Below are positions 23,396-35,692 of a stretch of DNA of 64,000 nucleotides, in pieces (the stretch's first letter is position 1; each line of letters opens with the position of its first letter). Made by a program: the position numbers and the translations under genes. Source of the DNA: Ursus arctos. Its lineage: Eukaryota > Chordata > Mammalia > Carnivora > Ursidae. The DNA lies in assembly GCF_023065955.2 (NCBI RefSeq), contig NW_026622986.1:14161848-14225847 (forward strand), given 5' to 3'. The notes below the pieces were generated by a model that had not been told where the DNA came from, made no database searches, and worked only from the letters and a program-made list of their open reading frames with translations.

Positions 23396-25599
23396 TATTA
23401 GTGGTTTTTGATATATGATTTGTATATAACCTCTTCTGCGTATAGCAGTCTTATCTTAAGTTGCTGCTCATTTAAGTTTGAACCCATTCTTTTCTTCTCC
23501 CTATGCTTTAGATAAGGTATTATATTTTATATCCTTTTTTTCTGTGTTCCTTAGGTTTTACATAAATGTTCATTTTTGCTACTTGTTTGTGTCCTGCCTT
23601 GATACTGTCACTTTTGGTCTCTTCTTTCCACTCAAAGAGTCCCCGTTAATATTTCTTGCAGGGTTAGTTTAGTGGTCACAAACTCCTTTAGTTTGTGTCT
23701 GGGAAACTCTCTCTCTCCTTCTATTCTGAGTCATAGGCTTGCTGGATAGAGTCTTCATGGCTACAGATTTTTTCCGTTCACCACGTTGAATATATCATGC
23801 CACTCCCTTCTGGCTTGCAAAGTTTCTGTTGAAAAAATTCCTGCTAGCCTTAAGGGGCTTCCCCTGGAAGTTACTGCCTTGTTTTCCTGCTTTTAAGATG
23901 TTATCTTCATCAGTATACACTGCAAATTTAATTACAATATGTCTTGGTGTTGGCCTGCTTTTGTTGATTTCGATGGGACTTTTCTCTGCCTCCTGGATCT
24001 TGATGTCTGTTGCCTTCTGCAGATTAGGGAAGTTTTCTGCTATTATTTGTTGAAATAAATTTTCTTACCCTTTTTCTCTCTCTTCTTCTACTGGGATTCC
24101 TATAACATGAATGTTATTACATTTGATGGAGTCACTGAGCCCCCAAGGTCTAGTCTCATTTGGCATAATTCTTCTTTCTCTCCCTTCTTCAGCTTCAGTG
24201 CTTTCCATTAATTTGTCCTCTAGGTCATAATCTGTTCCTCTTCCTCCAGCCTGCTGTCCATTGCATCAGGTGTGTTTCTCAGCTCACCGATTGCACTCTG
24301 CATCTCTGATTCTTTTTTAACTCTTTTATCTCTGTTGTGAGGGTCTCACTGATGTCTTCCATTCTTTTCTCAAGTCCAGTGAGTATCCTTATGATCACTG
24401 CTTTAAATCCTCCATCAGGCATGATATTTATAACTGTCTCACTTAAATCTCTGGCCCCGTGGCCTTATGCTGTTCTTTCATTTGAGATTAATTTCTCTGT
24501 TTTCTCATTTTGTCTAAGTCTCTACCAGCTTCTCTGTGTTAGAAAAGCCAGTTATGTCACCTGCTCCTGAAAGTAACGGACTTATGAAAAAGACGCCATG
24601 TAGTGCCCGGGGTCTGGCACTTAGGGGAGTGTCTCCAGTGTGTGCTACATGGACTCTGCTATTGTGTTCTGGCTGCTCTATCCTTCAGGCCAGTTATCGG
24701 TAGAGGATCTCCCTACCTGCTGTTGGCAGTGTTTGGTACCTGGCCTCAATGTAGCAACTTTTAACTAGGTGTGCTCTGGTGTGCTTGTGAAATAAGATCT
24801 GTCACCCCCTCCAATGGAACTGAGGCCCTCCCAAATCTGGTCAGGAGACATGGTGTGGGCAGGGGCTTGTGCTGGTCTTCTGGAGGTAAGGCCTGCTGTG
24901 CTGGAACTGAGGCAAGAATGACTGAGCAGGCAGCTCCACTGGAGTGCAAGGGGATGTTGCTGGTGCAAGCAAACTAGGCAGCCAGTGTCAGAGCTACACT
25001 GCTCCCCACAGGTGGCGCTCTGTTTGTGCTGAGGGCCAGTGGAGGGAAATGGCGCCAGCTGGTTCCTTTGCTCCCAGAGAGGTGTCTCCATGAACACCGC
25101 CTCGCAGGGATGTGCTCTGAAAAGAGCAAGTAATCTCCCCACTGTATGCCCCAGGCATTGTTCAGATTGCTGTTTCCATGCTGCATGCTCCCGGGTTGTT
25201 TGCCTGCCTCCTCTCCAAGAGCAGCACAGTGCCCTACAGGCTCTAGCCCAGCCAAGCTCAATGACCTTTAGAACTCCAGGCTTTAAGCCCCCCTAGTTGT
25301 AAGCACTTGTGAAATTCAGCCCCTCTCATTTTCCAAGCCAGTGCCTATGGGGAAACGTTCTCTTTGTGCATTCCCATGTACTCCTTTCTCCTGCCTTCTC
25401 CATGACCACGACTCCCTCCCCTCTGCAGCAGCCAGGATCTGTTGCTCTCCTAAACCACATCTCTGTGCTTCCTACCTTCTCCGATGCGGTCTCTTCTCTC
25501 TCCTTAGTTGTAGAGTTTGTTCTGTCAGTCTTTAGGTAGGAGGTGAACCTAGGCTCCTCGTACTCTGCCACCATCTTCCTTTCTCTTAAGACATTTTTG

Positions 25600-26800
25600 T
25601 AGGAGTCCCTTCAATTACAAATTATTACAACTAGGCAGGAATGCCTCTATAGAATTTCCCCTCAAGTTAGGGGAGAAGAAAGACTGGCAAGCAGAGAGAG
25701 AGTATGATTTGAAGTAGAACAGCTGAGAAACCAGAAATAGTTTAAACCAAAATTGGACCTTTTACCTGATCTCCATTAACTGAAATTCTAAAAGAAATAG
25801 GCAGCCTTGAGTATTTTTTAATCAATCGAATACTCAATCTTCATTCTACTTTCATCAGTGAGGAAATAAAGAGAACATTATGGAATCCTTTTTAATCTTT
25901 TCAGTAGCAAACCAAATGAACTGTCCTTTGGCACTATTTAAATTAAATATAATTTCTCCTTTCTCTTACTCCAAGCTTATTTGTGTGGGGAGGTAAGTAA
26001 GACCATCTCATCTTTATGTTGTACCACAATGCTTCCCCTTATCATACAAACTGGCTTTGAAATGTTTTTGGAATTCAAATTGCTAATCCATTTGCCTCTG
26101 ATAACTCAGTTAAACACTACCTGATATTTTACAGCTGTATTCTTGAAATAATATAATGAAATGTTTATTCCATTAATTATGTATTGAGCTATTACAATAC
26201 CTTATCTTTCTATTTAAAGTCCAAGAAGATGGATACAGACAACTGTGTTTTCTGAGAATGTAGGATCTGTGCCAAGAACAGGATCAGCACCAGTGTTATA
26301 CACAAGAACCAAGTGAAAAAGTATCTGTGAGTTGCAAGATGATGGATTAGCAAGATTTGAAAACAGGAAAGCCGACGGCCCACAGTTCATCTTTTCCTTC
26401 CTAGATGGTGAAATTTATGGATGAGTCTATGCTTTATCACAAGTTAATAAAACATAATGAAGTAAAGAGTAGACAGCAGATCCTACAACCAAGATTTGAT
26501 GGAAATGGACGTGGGAAGCACTGAGTGAGAGACTTAAGATATGAATGGAGAAAAGAAACAGGACTCTATCTCTTTGAGCCTAACTTCACATCATATCATG
26601 GAGTCAGCAAGGCATAAGCTGGTAAAAGGCTTCCTCGAGAAGCAAAAAATTTCTACAGGAGTAAAGTTAAGTTCTACTACACTGACTTTTTATCATTACA
26701 TAAGTGAGTGGTAATTTACAAGACGAGCAGGGAAGAATTCTCATAAAATTTGATTGAGGAGTGACATAAGGATAAACATACAGATCAGTGTATTAGAACT
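25600..26800. other. intron sequence, nothing recognised
   Basis: AT-rich, stops in all frames, no clear repeat match by eye. Lies between L1 copy C and an older L1. Confidence 0.45.
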
Positions 26801-27318
26801 GACAATCTAAAAATAAACTGTCACATTATGGTGAACTGATTTTCAACAAGGGTGTCAGACAGTTAAATGGAGTAAGAATAGTCTTTTTAACAAAAGCTAC
26901 TGAGACAAACGGATATGCACATGCAAAGTAATACAGTCACACCTCGACCTCACAGCATGTATACAAAATTAACCCAAAATATACGAGCTACAATTATAGA
27001 ACTCTTAGGAAAAAAACATAAGTGTATCATTTGTGACTGGATTTGGCAACAGTTTCTTTGATAGGACACCAAAAGACAAAAGCAGATTAAGTATATTTCA
27101 TCCAAATTAAAAACTTCTTTGCTTCAAATATCACCACCAAGAAAGTGCAAAGGCAAGCTACCGAATAAGAGAAAATATTTGAAAATCCTATATCTGATAA
27201 GAGATTTGTATTTAGGATATATAAATAACTCTAACAATAATGAAAAGACAATCCAATAAATAAATGGGCAAAAGGACTGATTTGTTCTTTAAGGAAGATA
27301 TAAAAATGGATAATAACC

Positions 27319-27511
27319 GGGGCGCCTGGGTGGCACAGCAGTTAAGCGTCTGCCTTCGGCTCAGGGCGTGATCCCGATGTTGTGGGATCGAGCCCCACAT
27401 CAGTCTCCTCCACTATGAGCCTGCTTCTTCCTCTCCCACTCCCCCTGCTTGTGTTCCCTCTCTCGCTGGCTGTCTCTATCTCTGTCAAATAAATAAATAA
27501 AATCTTTAAAA
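27319..27511 (+). mobile_element. CAN-SINE (arctoid-type variant)
   Basis: Complete. AAAAATGGATAATAACC on the left and AAAAATGGATAATAACC on the right form the target duplication. Confidence 0.94.
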
Positions 27512-27572
27512 ATAAAAAAAATGGATAATAACCACATAAACAGATGAGATGCTCAACATCATTAGTTTGGCT

Positions 27573-27770
27573 TTTTTTTTAAGATTTTATTTGTTTATTT
27601 GACAGAGAGAGAGCGCACACGCACAAGCAAGGGGAGGTGCAGAGGGAGAGGGAGAAGCAGGCTCCCTGCTCAGCACAGAGATCGACGTGGGGCTCGTGAT
27701 CCCAGGACCCTGGGAGCATGACCTGAGCGGAAGGCAGACGCTTAACCTACTGAGCCACCCAGGCACCCCT
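27573..27770 (-). mobile_element. CAN-SINE, inverted relative to its neighbour 60 bases away
   Basis: Complete reverse SINE. CTCAACATCATTAGTTT flanks both sides. Confidence 0.94.
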
Positions 27771-27815
27771 CAACATCATTAGTTTCAAGAAAAATACAAA
27801 TCAAAACCACAAGAT

Positions 27816-28180
27816 CGATGGAACTCATCAAGTGTATTATGCTAAGCTAAACAAGTCAGTCAGAGAAAAATAAGTACCATATGATTTGCCTCATATGTGA
27901 AATTTAAGAAACAAAACAGATGAACACAGCAGAAGGGTGAAAAAAAGAAGAGAAAGGGAGGCAAACCATAAAAGACTCTTAACTACAGAGAAAAAACTAA
28001 GTGTTGCTGTAGTGGAGGGAGGTGGGTTGGGGGTGGGCTAGATGAATGACGGGTATTAAGGAGGGCACTTGTTGTGATGAGCACTGGGTGTTGTATATAA
28101 GTGATCAATCACTAAATTCTACTTCTGAAACCAATATGTTAATTAACTAGAATTTAAATAGAAACTTGAAACAAACAAAC
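27816..28180 (+). mobile_element. 5'-truncated L1 tail nested in the older L1
   Basis: GTGTATTATGCTAAGCTAAA, the purine-rich 3' region and an (AAAC)n tail. AAACCACAAGAT and AAACCCATAAGAT are the approximate target duplication. Confidence 0.75.
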
Positions 28181-29020
28181 AAAAAAACCCATAAGATGAC
28201 ACAGCACACCCACCAGGATGGCTATAATAAAAACAACAGATAATGACAAACATTGGCAAAAGTCAGGAAAATGAGAACCCTCAAACACTGCTGATGAAAA
28301 TGTAAAATGGTGCAGCCACGTTGGAAAAGTGTGGCAGTTCCTTAAATGTTAAAAAAAAAAAAAAAAAAAGGTTAAAGAGAGTAACCATGTGACCCAGCAA
28401 TTCCATTTATAAGTATATACCCAAGAGAAATGAAAATGTTCACATACAAACTTGTACATGTGTGTCTACAACAGCATTATTAACAACAGTCAAAAAGCAA
28501 AACAAACCAAAGGCCCACCAACTGATAAAGGAATAAATAAAATGTGGTCTGTCCACATAGTGGGATACTATTCAGCAATAAACAGAAATAAAGTACTGAC
28601 ACATGCTACAAAATAGGTATACCTTGAAAACATTATGCTAAATGAAAGAAGGCAGTCACGAAGGAACACATATTGTGTGATTCCGTTGATATGAAATGTC
28701 CAAAATAGGCAAATCTATAGAAACAGAGAGTAGAGTACTGGTTCCCTAGGGCTAAGAAGAGTAGGGAAGGGGAAACTAGCATAGGGTGACAGGTAAAAGG
28801 TACAGGGTTTCTTTCTAGGGTGACAAAATGTTCTAAAATTGACTGTGGTACTCTTTGAATATGCATGTTATGTTCATTTATCTCAATAAAGCTGTTACCA
28901 AAAAAATGTAGCAAGTATATAAAATTAACAGGAAAATCTGTATTTCACTGCTCAAAGCACTGAGTGACTTATTTGCCAAAATTAAATGATTTTAGAGTCC
29001 CAAAACTAATTAAAAATTAC

Positions 29021-29150
29021 CTTATGCTTTATCATATTAATCTGAGTATCCATTTCAGTTTAATTGTTTTTTAAATCTCCATGGAAACTAAGCTCTCCAT
29101 TTTCATATTCACTTACCTCGCTTCTTGTCATGCTTAAAAGTTTCTTAAGT
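29021..29150 (-). pseudogene. ANKRD26: ANKRD26 exon 12 with a premature stop and an internal splice donor
   Basis: This 130-base exon follows CTTCTGCAG and ends at CATAAG|GTAATT. After completing the arginine codon it reads LKKLLSMTRSEVSEYENGEL, then SFHGDLKNN, then TAA at 29060-29062, then TEMDTQINMIKHK in the same frame. Human has glutamine near the stop position, and phases at both ends are correct, so this is a nonsense substitution. Eleven codons into the exon the sequence GAG|GTAAGT (border 29117/29116) is a perfect donor consensus, in the same phase as the true end. Confidence 0.82.
29111..29119 (-). promoter_or_regulatory. candidate alternative 5' splice site inside exon 12
   Basis: The minus-strand sequence GAG|GTAAGT matches the U1 donor consensus better than the exon's own end AAG|GTAATT. 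Using it would shorten exon 12 to 34 bases (29117-29150). It would remove 32 codon positions including the TAA and join exon 13 in frame. Whether it is used cannot be told from DNA. Confidence 0.55.
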
Positions 29151-30196
29151 CTGCAGAAGGGATAGAATGAGTAAGTCAGGTTCTTTAAGAGTAAATATTT
29201 AATAATTATTTAAATAGATACTATGTTCTATCACATAAACAAATCTATAAATTATGATCTCTCAATTGACCCAATCTCACACTGATTGAGAACATACTAA
29301 CTAAATAATAATCTTAGGTAAAAAATATGGAGAAAATTTTTATCACACATATGGCAGTCAAAGAGTTAAAATGTAACTACATTAAGAGTTCTTATATATG
29401 TTATTATTAATATCTATTTTCAGTATATTAATATAATAATCTATTATTAAACAGTGACTATAAACCAGAGACTAGTATCTAAGGTGAAGAAGAAAAGCCT
29501 ACTTATGTATGAATGTCTTAAAAAGACACAAAAATACATTTTGGTACCTACTAACCACAGTCTCCAACTAGAAAATACATGTAAAACACATCAAGGGAGA
29601 TAATTCAAAAGGGAGAAACAAGAAAGAAAAATCTTTAAAGTCTGATTTGAGAGGGAGAAGGAAGAGACAGAGCTTTAGAAGAAAGGAAATCAGCAAAGAG
29701 ATAATGTGTGATGGTCTATGAGACTGTTTCAGAAAAAAAAATCTACATGTCTTGGCTAGGACACTGTTAGCAAAGCGAAAGGGATACAAAACAATGCAGA
29801 GAAAGAGAGTTAAATGAAAGAAAAGTATTGATGAAAACCAGAGAACAAACTTAAGCACTCAGCAAATAAACAGAAAGGAAGCCCTGTGGGAGCTACAGAG
29901 ACACCACAAAGACTTTTTTTTTTTTTTTTAATCTTAGTGGTAAAAACACGACTGCTCATTTTATTCTTCTTTGAGTCAGACATATATTTTTCTATGTATA
30001 TTTTATAATTTAAAAATGCAGAAAGAACCTATAAGCCAGTTGAACCAGAAAAGATGGCAGAGGAGTAGGATTGCTTAGTTTTATCTGGTCCAGAACTCAC
30101 TAGATAGATTATCAAACCATTCTGAACACTTGTGAAATCAACCAGAGATCTAAGAAAATAACGGCTGCAATTCTACAAATAGAAAAGTGACCACCT

Positions 30197-30303
30197 TTGG
30201 GGAGGGTATGTGTTGTGGTGAGCACTGTGTATTATGTAACACTGATGAATCACAGACCTGTACCCCGAAACAAGAAATACTTTATATGTTAATAATCAAA
30301 AAA
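30197..30303 (+). mobile_element. short L1 tail nested at the 5' end of copy B
   Basis: GGGGAGGGTATGTGTTGTGG to a poly-purine AAAAAGAAAAAAGAA tail, between AAAAGTGACCACCTTT and AAAAGCGACCACTTT. Confidence 0.8.
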
Positions 30304-32721
30304 AGAAAAAAGAAAAGCGACCACTTTCTGCAAGTCTTTGTTAATTTTCATTTTTACGGCTACATGCTATCCTTTCATTATACTTAATTTTATTTTTATA
30401 TATAAAAGTTTTTCTTTCTTTACAATTTTGGGATGTAGTTTTCTAACAAACAGACCAAAATACACACGGGATCCAGTGTATTATTCTGTTCTGTTCACCT
30501 CTCTGATTATATTCTTTGTTTTCTTAATTTTAATTTTCTTTCTTTTGGGTTTTGGGTCTCTTCTGATTTGTTTAGTGTGTATTTTTCTGGAGTTCTGGTT
30601 GCCATTTTAGTATTTTGTTCTCTCATTCACCTATTTTTCTCTGGACAGAATGACAAGATGGAAAAACTCACCTCAAATAAGAGAACAAGAGACAGTAATG
30701 ACTGCCAAGGACCTAATTATTTTGGCTATAAGATGTTGGAACTAGAGTTCAAAATAACAAGTATAAAGATACTAGCGGGGCTTGAAAAGAGCATAGAAGA
30801 CACTAAAGAATTACTTTCTGGAGAAATGAACTAAAATCTAATCAAGTTGATATCAAAAAGGATGTTAATGACATGCAATAAAAAATGGAGGTACTAACTG
30901 CTAGAATAAAGAAGGCAGAAAGGAGAAGTAGTGATACAGAAGAGAAAATGAGGGAGAATAAAGAAGCTGAGAAAGAAGAGAGATAAACTACTGGATCACA
31001 AGGGGAGAATTCGAGAGATAAGTGATACCATAAAGCAAAACAATATTAGAATAATTGGGATCCCAGTAGGAGAGGAAAGGGGGGGTGGTAGAAGCTGTAT
31101 TTGAGAAATTATAGCAGAGAACTTCCCTAATCTGGGAAGGAAACAGGTATTCAAATCCAGGAGGCATACAGAATTCCCTCCAACATCAATAAAAGTAGGT
31201 CAACACCTTGACATACAGTAGTGAAGCTTGCAAATTTCAGAGACAAAGAGAAAATCCTGAAAGCAGCTCGGGACAAGAGGTCCTTAACCGACAAGGGTGA
31301 AAACATAAGGCTGGTGGGCAGGCCTGTCCACACAGAGCTGGCAGGCCAGAAAGGACTGGCATGATATATTCAATGTGCCAAATGGTAAAAATATGCAGCC
31401 AAGAACACATTATCCAGCAAGGCTGTCATTCAAAATAGAAGGAGAGATACAGAGTTTCCAGGACAAACAGAACCTAGAAAATTTGTGAGCACTAAACCAG
31501 CCCTGCAAGAAATATTAAAGGGGATCCTTGAAGCCAAGTGAGAGCAACAGTGTAACACAGACCAGAAAGGAACAGAGACAATATACAGAAACAGTGACAT
31601 TACAGATAATACAATGGCACTAAATTCATATCTTTCAACAGTGACCCTGAATGTAAATGGGTCAAAAGCCCCAATCAACAGACACAGGGTATCAGATTGG
31701 ATAAAAAAGCAAGGCCCATTGATAGGCTCTCTGCAAGAGACTCGTTTTAGACCCAAGGACACCTCCCGATTGAAAGTGAGGAGGTGCAAAACCATTTATC
31801 ATGCTAATGGACATCAAAAGAAAGCTGGGGTAGCAATCCTTATATCAGACAAATTAGATTTTAAACCAAAGACTGTAATAAGAGATGAGGAAGGACACTA
31901 TCATAATTAAAGGGTCTATCCAACAAGAAGATCTAACAATTGTAAATATTTATGCCCCTAACATGGGAGCAACCTATTATATAAACCAATTAATAACAAA
32001 ATTAAAGAAACACATCAATGATAATACAATAATAGTAGGTAGGGGACTTTAACGCCCCACCCGCTGCAATGGATAGATCACCTAAGCAAAAGATAACAAA
32101 GAACAAGGGCTTTGAATGACACACTGGACCAGATGGACTTCACGGATATATTCAGAGCATTTCATCCTAAAGCAACAGGATACACATTCTTCTCAGGTGC
32201 ACATGGAACATTCTCCAGAGTAGATCACACACTGGGTCACAAATCAGGACTCAACCAGAGCAAAAAGACGGAGATTATGCCATGCATATTTTTAGAACAC
32301 AATGCTTTAAAACTTGAACTCAGTCACAAGAAAAAAATTGGAAGGACACAAATACATGGAGGTTCAAGAGCATCCTACTAAAGAATGAAAGGGTCAACCA
32401 GGAAATTAAAGAAGAATGAAAAGAATTCATGGAAACAAAGGAAAATGATAACACAACTGTTCAAAACCCTAGGGATGCACCACAAGCGGTCCTCAGAGGG
32501 AAGCATAGAGCAATGCAGGTCTTTCTCAAGAAACAAGAAAGGTCCTAAATACACAACCTAACCTTACACCTAAAGGAGCTGGAGAAAAAACAGCAATTAA
32601 AGCCTAAACGCAGCAGGAGAAGAGAATTAATAACGACCAGAGCAGAAATCAATGAAATTGAAACCAAAAGAACAGTAGAACACAGCAACAAAACTGGGAG
32701 CTGGTTAAGAATTAGTAAGAT

Positions 32722-32921
32722 CAGGGCTCCTGCGTGGCACAGTGGTTAAGCATCTGCCTTCGGCTCTGGGCGTGATCCTGGCATAATGGGATCGAGCCCC
32801 ACATCAGGCTCTTCTGCTACGAGCCTGCTTCTTCCTCTCCCACTCCCCCTGCTTGTGTTTCCGCTCTCCCTGGCTGTCTCTATCTCTGCCGAATAAATAA
32901 ATAAAATCTTTAAAAAAAAAA
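32722..32921 (+). mobile_element. CAN-SINE in ORF2 of L1 copy B, shared with copy A
   Basis: Same insertion point and same AATTAGTAAGAT duplication (32710-32721, 32922-32933) as the SINE at 3531-3729. Confidence 0.93.
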
Positions 32922-34161
32922 AATTAGTAAGATCGATAAACCCCTGGCCAGACTTAGCAAAAAGAAGAGAGAAAGGATCCAAATAAATAAAATCACGAAT
33001 GAAAGAGGAGAGATCACAACCAACACCAAGGAAATACAAACAATTTTAAGGAACATAGTAGGAACAACTATAGGCCAACAAACTAGGCAATCTGGAAGAA
33101 ATGGATGCATTCCTAGAGACGTATAAACTACCAAAACTGAAACAGGAAGAAACAGAAAACCTGGACAGACCCGTAACCAGCAAGGAAAATTGAAGCAGTT
33201 ATCAAAAATCTCCCAACAAACAAAACTCCAAGGCCGATGGCTTCCATGGGGAGTTCTACCAAACATTTAAAGAGGAATTAATACCTATTCTTCTGAAGCC
33301 GTTTCAAAAATATAGAAATGGGAGGAAATCTTCCAAACTCTTCCTATGACGCCAGCATTACCTTGATCCCCAAACCAGACAAACACCCCACCGAAAAGGA
33401 GAATTACAGACCAATATCCCTGATGAACAGGGATGCAAAAACTCTCACCAAGATACTAGCCAACAGGATCCATCAGTACATTAAAAGGATTATTCACCAC
33501 AACCAAGTGGGATTTATTTCTGGGCTTCAAGGGTGGTTCAACATCTGCAAATCAATCAATGTGATATGCTACTTTAAGGAAAGAAAGGACAAGGACCACA
33601 TGATCCTCTCGATAGACACAGAAAAAGCAACTGATAAAGTACAGCATCCTTTCTTGATTAAAACTCTTCACGATGCAGGGATAGAGAGAACAGAACCTCA
33701 ATATCATAAAAGCCATCTTCAAAAAGCCCACAGGGAATATCATTCTCCATGGGGAAAAACCGAGGGCTTTTCCTCTAAGGTCAGGAGCACGGCAGGGATG
33801 TCCACTCTCACCACTGTTGTTCAACATAGTACTAGAAGTCCTAGCCTCGGCAATCAGATAACAAAAAGAAACAAAAGGCATCCAAATCCGCAAAGAAGAA
33901 GTCAAACTCTCTTCACAGACGACGTAATACTCTATGTGTGGAATATGGAACATTATGGAATATGGTGGAACAAGACTCCACCACAAACTTGTTAGAACTC
34001 ATACAGGAATTCAGCAAACTGGCAGGATAGAAAAATCAGTGCACAGACATCAGTTGCATTTCTATAGACTAACGATGAGACAGAAGAAAGAGAAATTAAG
34101 GAGTCAAACCCATTTACAATTGCACCAAAAACCGTAAGATTAGAAATCAGAAATAAACCTA

Positions 34162-34287
34162 ACATATTACATGGTGCACTGGGTATTATACGCAAGTAAT
34201 GAATCATCGAACTTTACATCGGAAACCGGGGATGTACTGTATGGTGACTAACACAATAAAATAAAAAAAAATTTAAAAAAAAAGAAA
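34162..34287 (+). mobile_element. short L1 tail nested in copy B only
   Basis: ATGGTGCACTGGGTATTATACG through CACAATAAAATAAAAAAAAA. AGAAATAAACCTAAC is repeated on both sides. Copy A has the empty site near 5150. Confidence 0.9.
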
Positions 34288-35628
34288 TAAACCTAACCAA
34301 AGAGGCAAAGGCTCTGTACTCTCAAAACTCTAGAACACTCATGAGAGAAACTGAGGAAACCACAAAGAAATGGAAATACATTCCACGCTCATGGAGTGGA
34401 AGAACAAATATTGTTGAAATGCTATGCCACCTAGAGCAGTCTATACCTTCAATCCAATCCCTATCAAGATACCATCAACTTTTTTCACAGAGCTGGAACA
34501 AATAATCCTAAAATTTGTATGGAACCAGAAAAGAACCTGCATAGCCAAAGGAATGTTGAAAAAGAAAACCAAAGCTCGTGGCATCACAATTCCGGATTTC
34601 AAGCTCTGTGACAAAGCTGTAATCATCAAGACATTATGGTACTGGCACAAAAACATTCTGTTTCTTTGGCCAATGAAACACAATAGAGACCCCAGAAATG
34701 GACCCTCAACTCTATGGTCAACTAATCTTTGACAAAGCAGGAAAGAACAGCCAGTGGAAAAAAGACAGTCTCTTCAACAAATGGTGTTGGGAAAATTGGA
34801 CAGCCACATGCAGAAGAATGAAACGGGACCATTTTCTTACACCATACACAAAAATAGACTCAAACTGGATGGAAGACCTAAGTGGGAGACAGGAACCCAT
34901 CAAAATCCTAGAGGAGAACATAGGCAGCCACCTCTGTGACCTCAGCCGCAGCAACTTCTTGCTAGACATGTCTCCAAAGGCAAGGGAAACAAAGACTTCA
35001 TCAAGATAAAAAGCTTTTGCACAGCAACGGAAGCAGTCGCCGACACCAAAAGACAACCAAGGAATGGGAGACGATATTTGCAAACGACATATCAGTTAGA
35101 GGGCTAGTATCCAAAATCTACAAAGAACTTATCAAACTCAACACCCAAAAAACAAATAATCCAGGCAAGAAATGGGTGGAAGACATGAACACACATTTCT
35201 CCAAAGAAGACATATAAATGGCCAACAGACACATGAAAAATGCTCACCATCACTCGGCATCAGGGAAATGAATACAAATCAAGACCACCACGAGATATCA
35301 CTTCACACCAGTCAAAATGCTAAAATGAACAAGTCAAGAAATGACAGATGTTGGCAGGGATGCAGAGGAAGGGAACCCTCTTACACTGTTGGTGGGAATG
35401 CAAGCTGGTACGGCCACTCCGGAAAACAGTATGCAGGTTCCTCAAAAAGTTGAAAACAGAGCTACCCAAAGACCCAGAAATAGCACTACTAGGGATTTAC
35501 CCCAAAGATACAAATGTAGCGATCCGAAGGGGCATGTGCACCCCAATGTTTATAGCAGCAATGTCCACAATAGCCAAACTATGGAAAAAGCCCAGATGTC
35601 CAACGACAGATGAACAGATAGAAGATGT

Positions 35629-35629
35629 G

Positions 35630-35662
<33 letters not shown>

Positions 35663-35692
35663 TGTGTGTGTGTATATATATATATATATACA
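35629..35692. repeat. (GT)n(AT)n microsatellite in the L1 copy B tail
   Basis: A run of TG dinucleotides with one CGCG break, followed by TA dinucleotides, expanded from the short TATATATA normally present in this part of L1. Confidence 0.95.

Larger units (their letters stand above)
19206..25590 (-). mobile_element. L1 LINE copy C, long, reverse orientation, inactive
   Basis: Minus-strand L1 running from a GC-rich 5' region (about 25590-24560) through ORF1 (about 24560-23400) into ORF2. Reverse transcriptase remnants are at 20475-20660 ([20 protein letters not shown], then [10 protein letters not shown]) and 19205-19489 ([15 protein letters not shown], then [19 protein letters not shown]). 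The 3' end is missing at about 19205. It is split by five SINEs and an L1 insertion and has many stops. It lies in the same orientation as ANKRD26, in the intron between exons 12 and 13. Confidence 0.88.
26800..28910 (+). mobile_element. older L1 3' half, interrupted
   Basis: ORF2 C-terminal-like sequence (GATTTTCAACAAGGGTGTCA) and an L1MA-like 3' end (GTTCATTTATCTCAATAAAG) finishing in an A-rich tail near 28905. Holds two SINEs and an L1 tail. No open frame. Confidence 0.75.

Noticed and set aside
24761..25574. Several overlapping ORFs of 60-125 codons on both strands
   Set aside because: They fall in the GC-rich 5' region of L1 copy C, where stops are scarce. No family resemblance and no conserved start.
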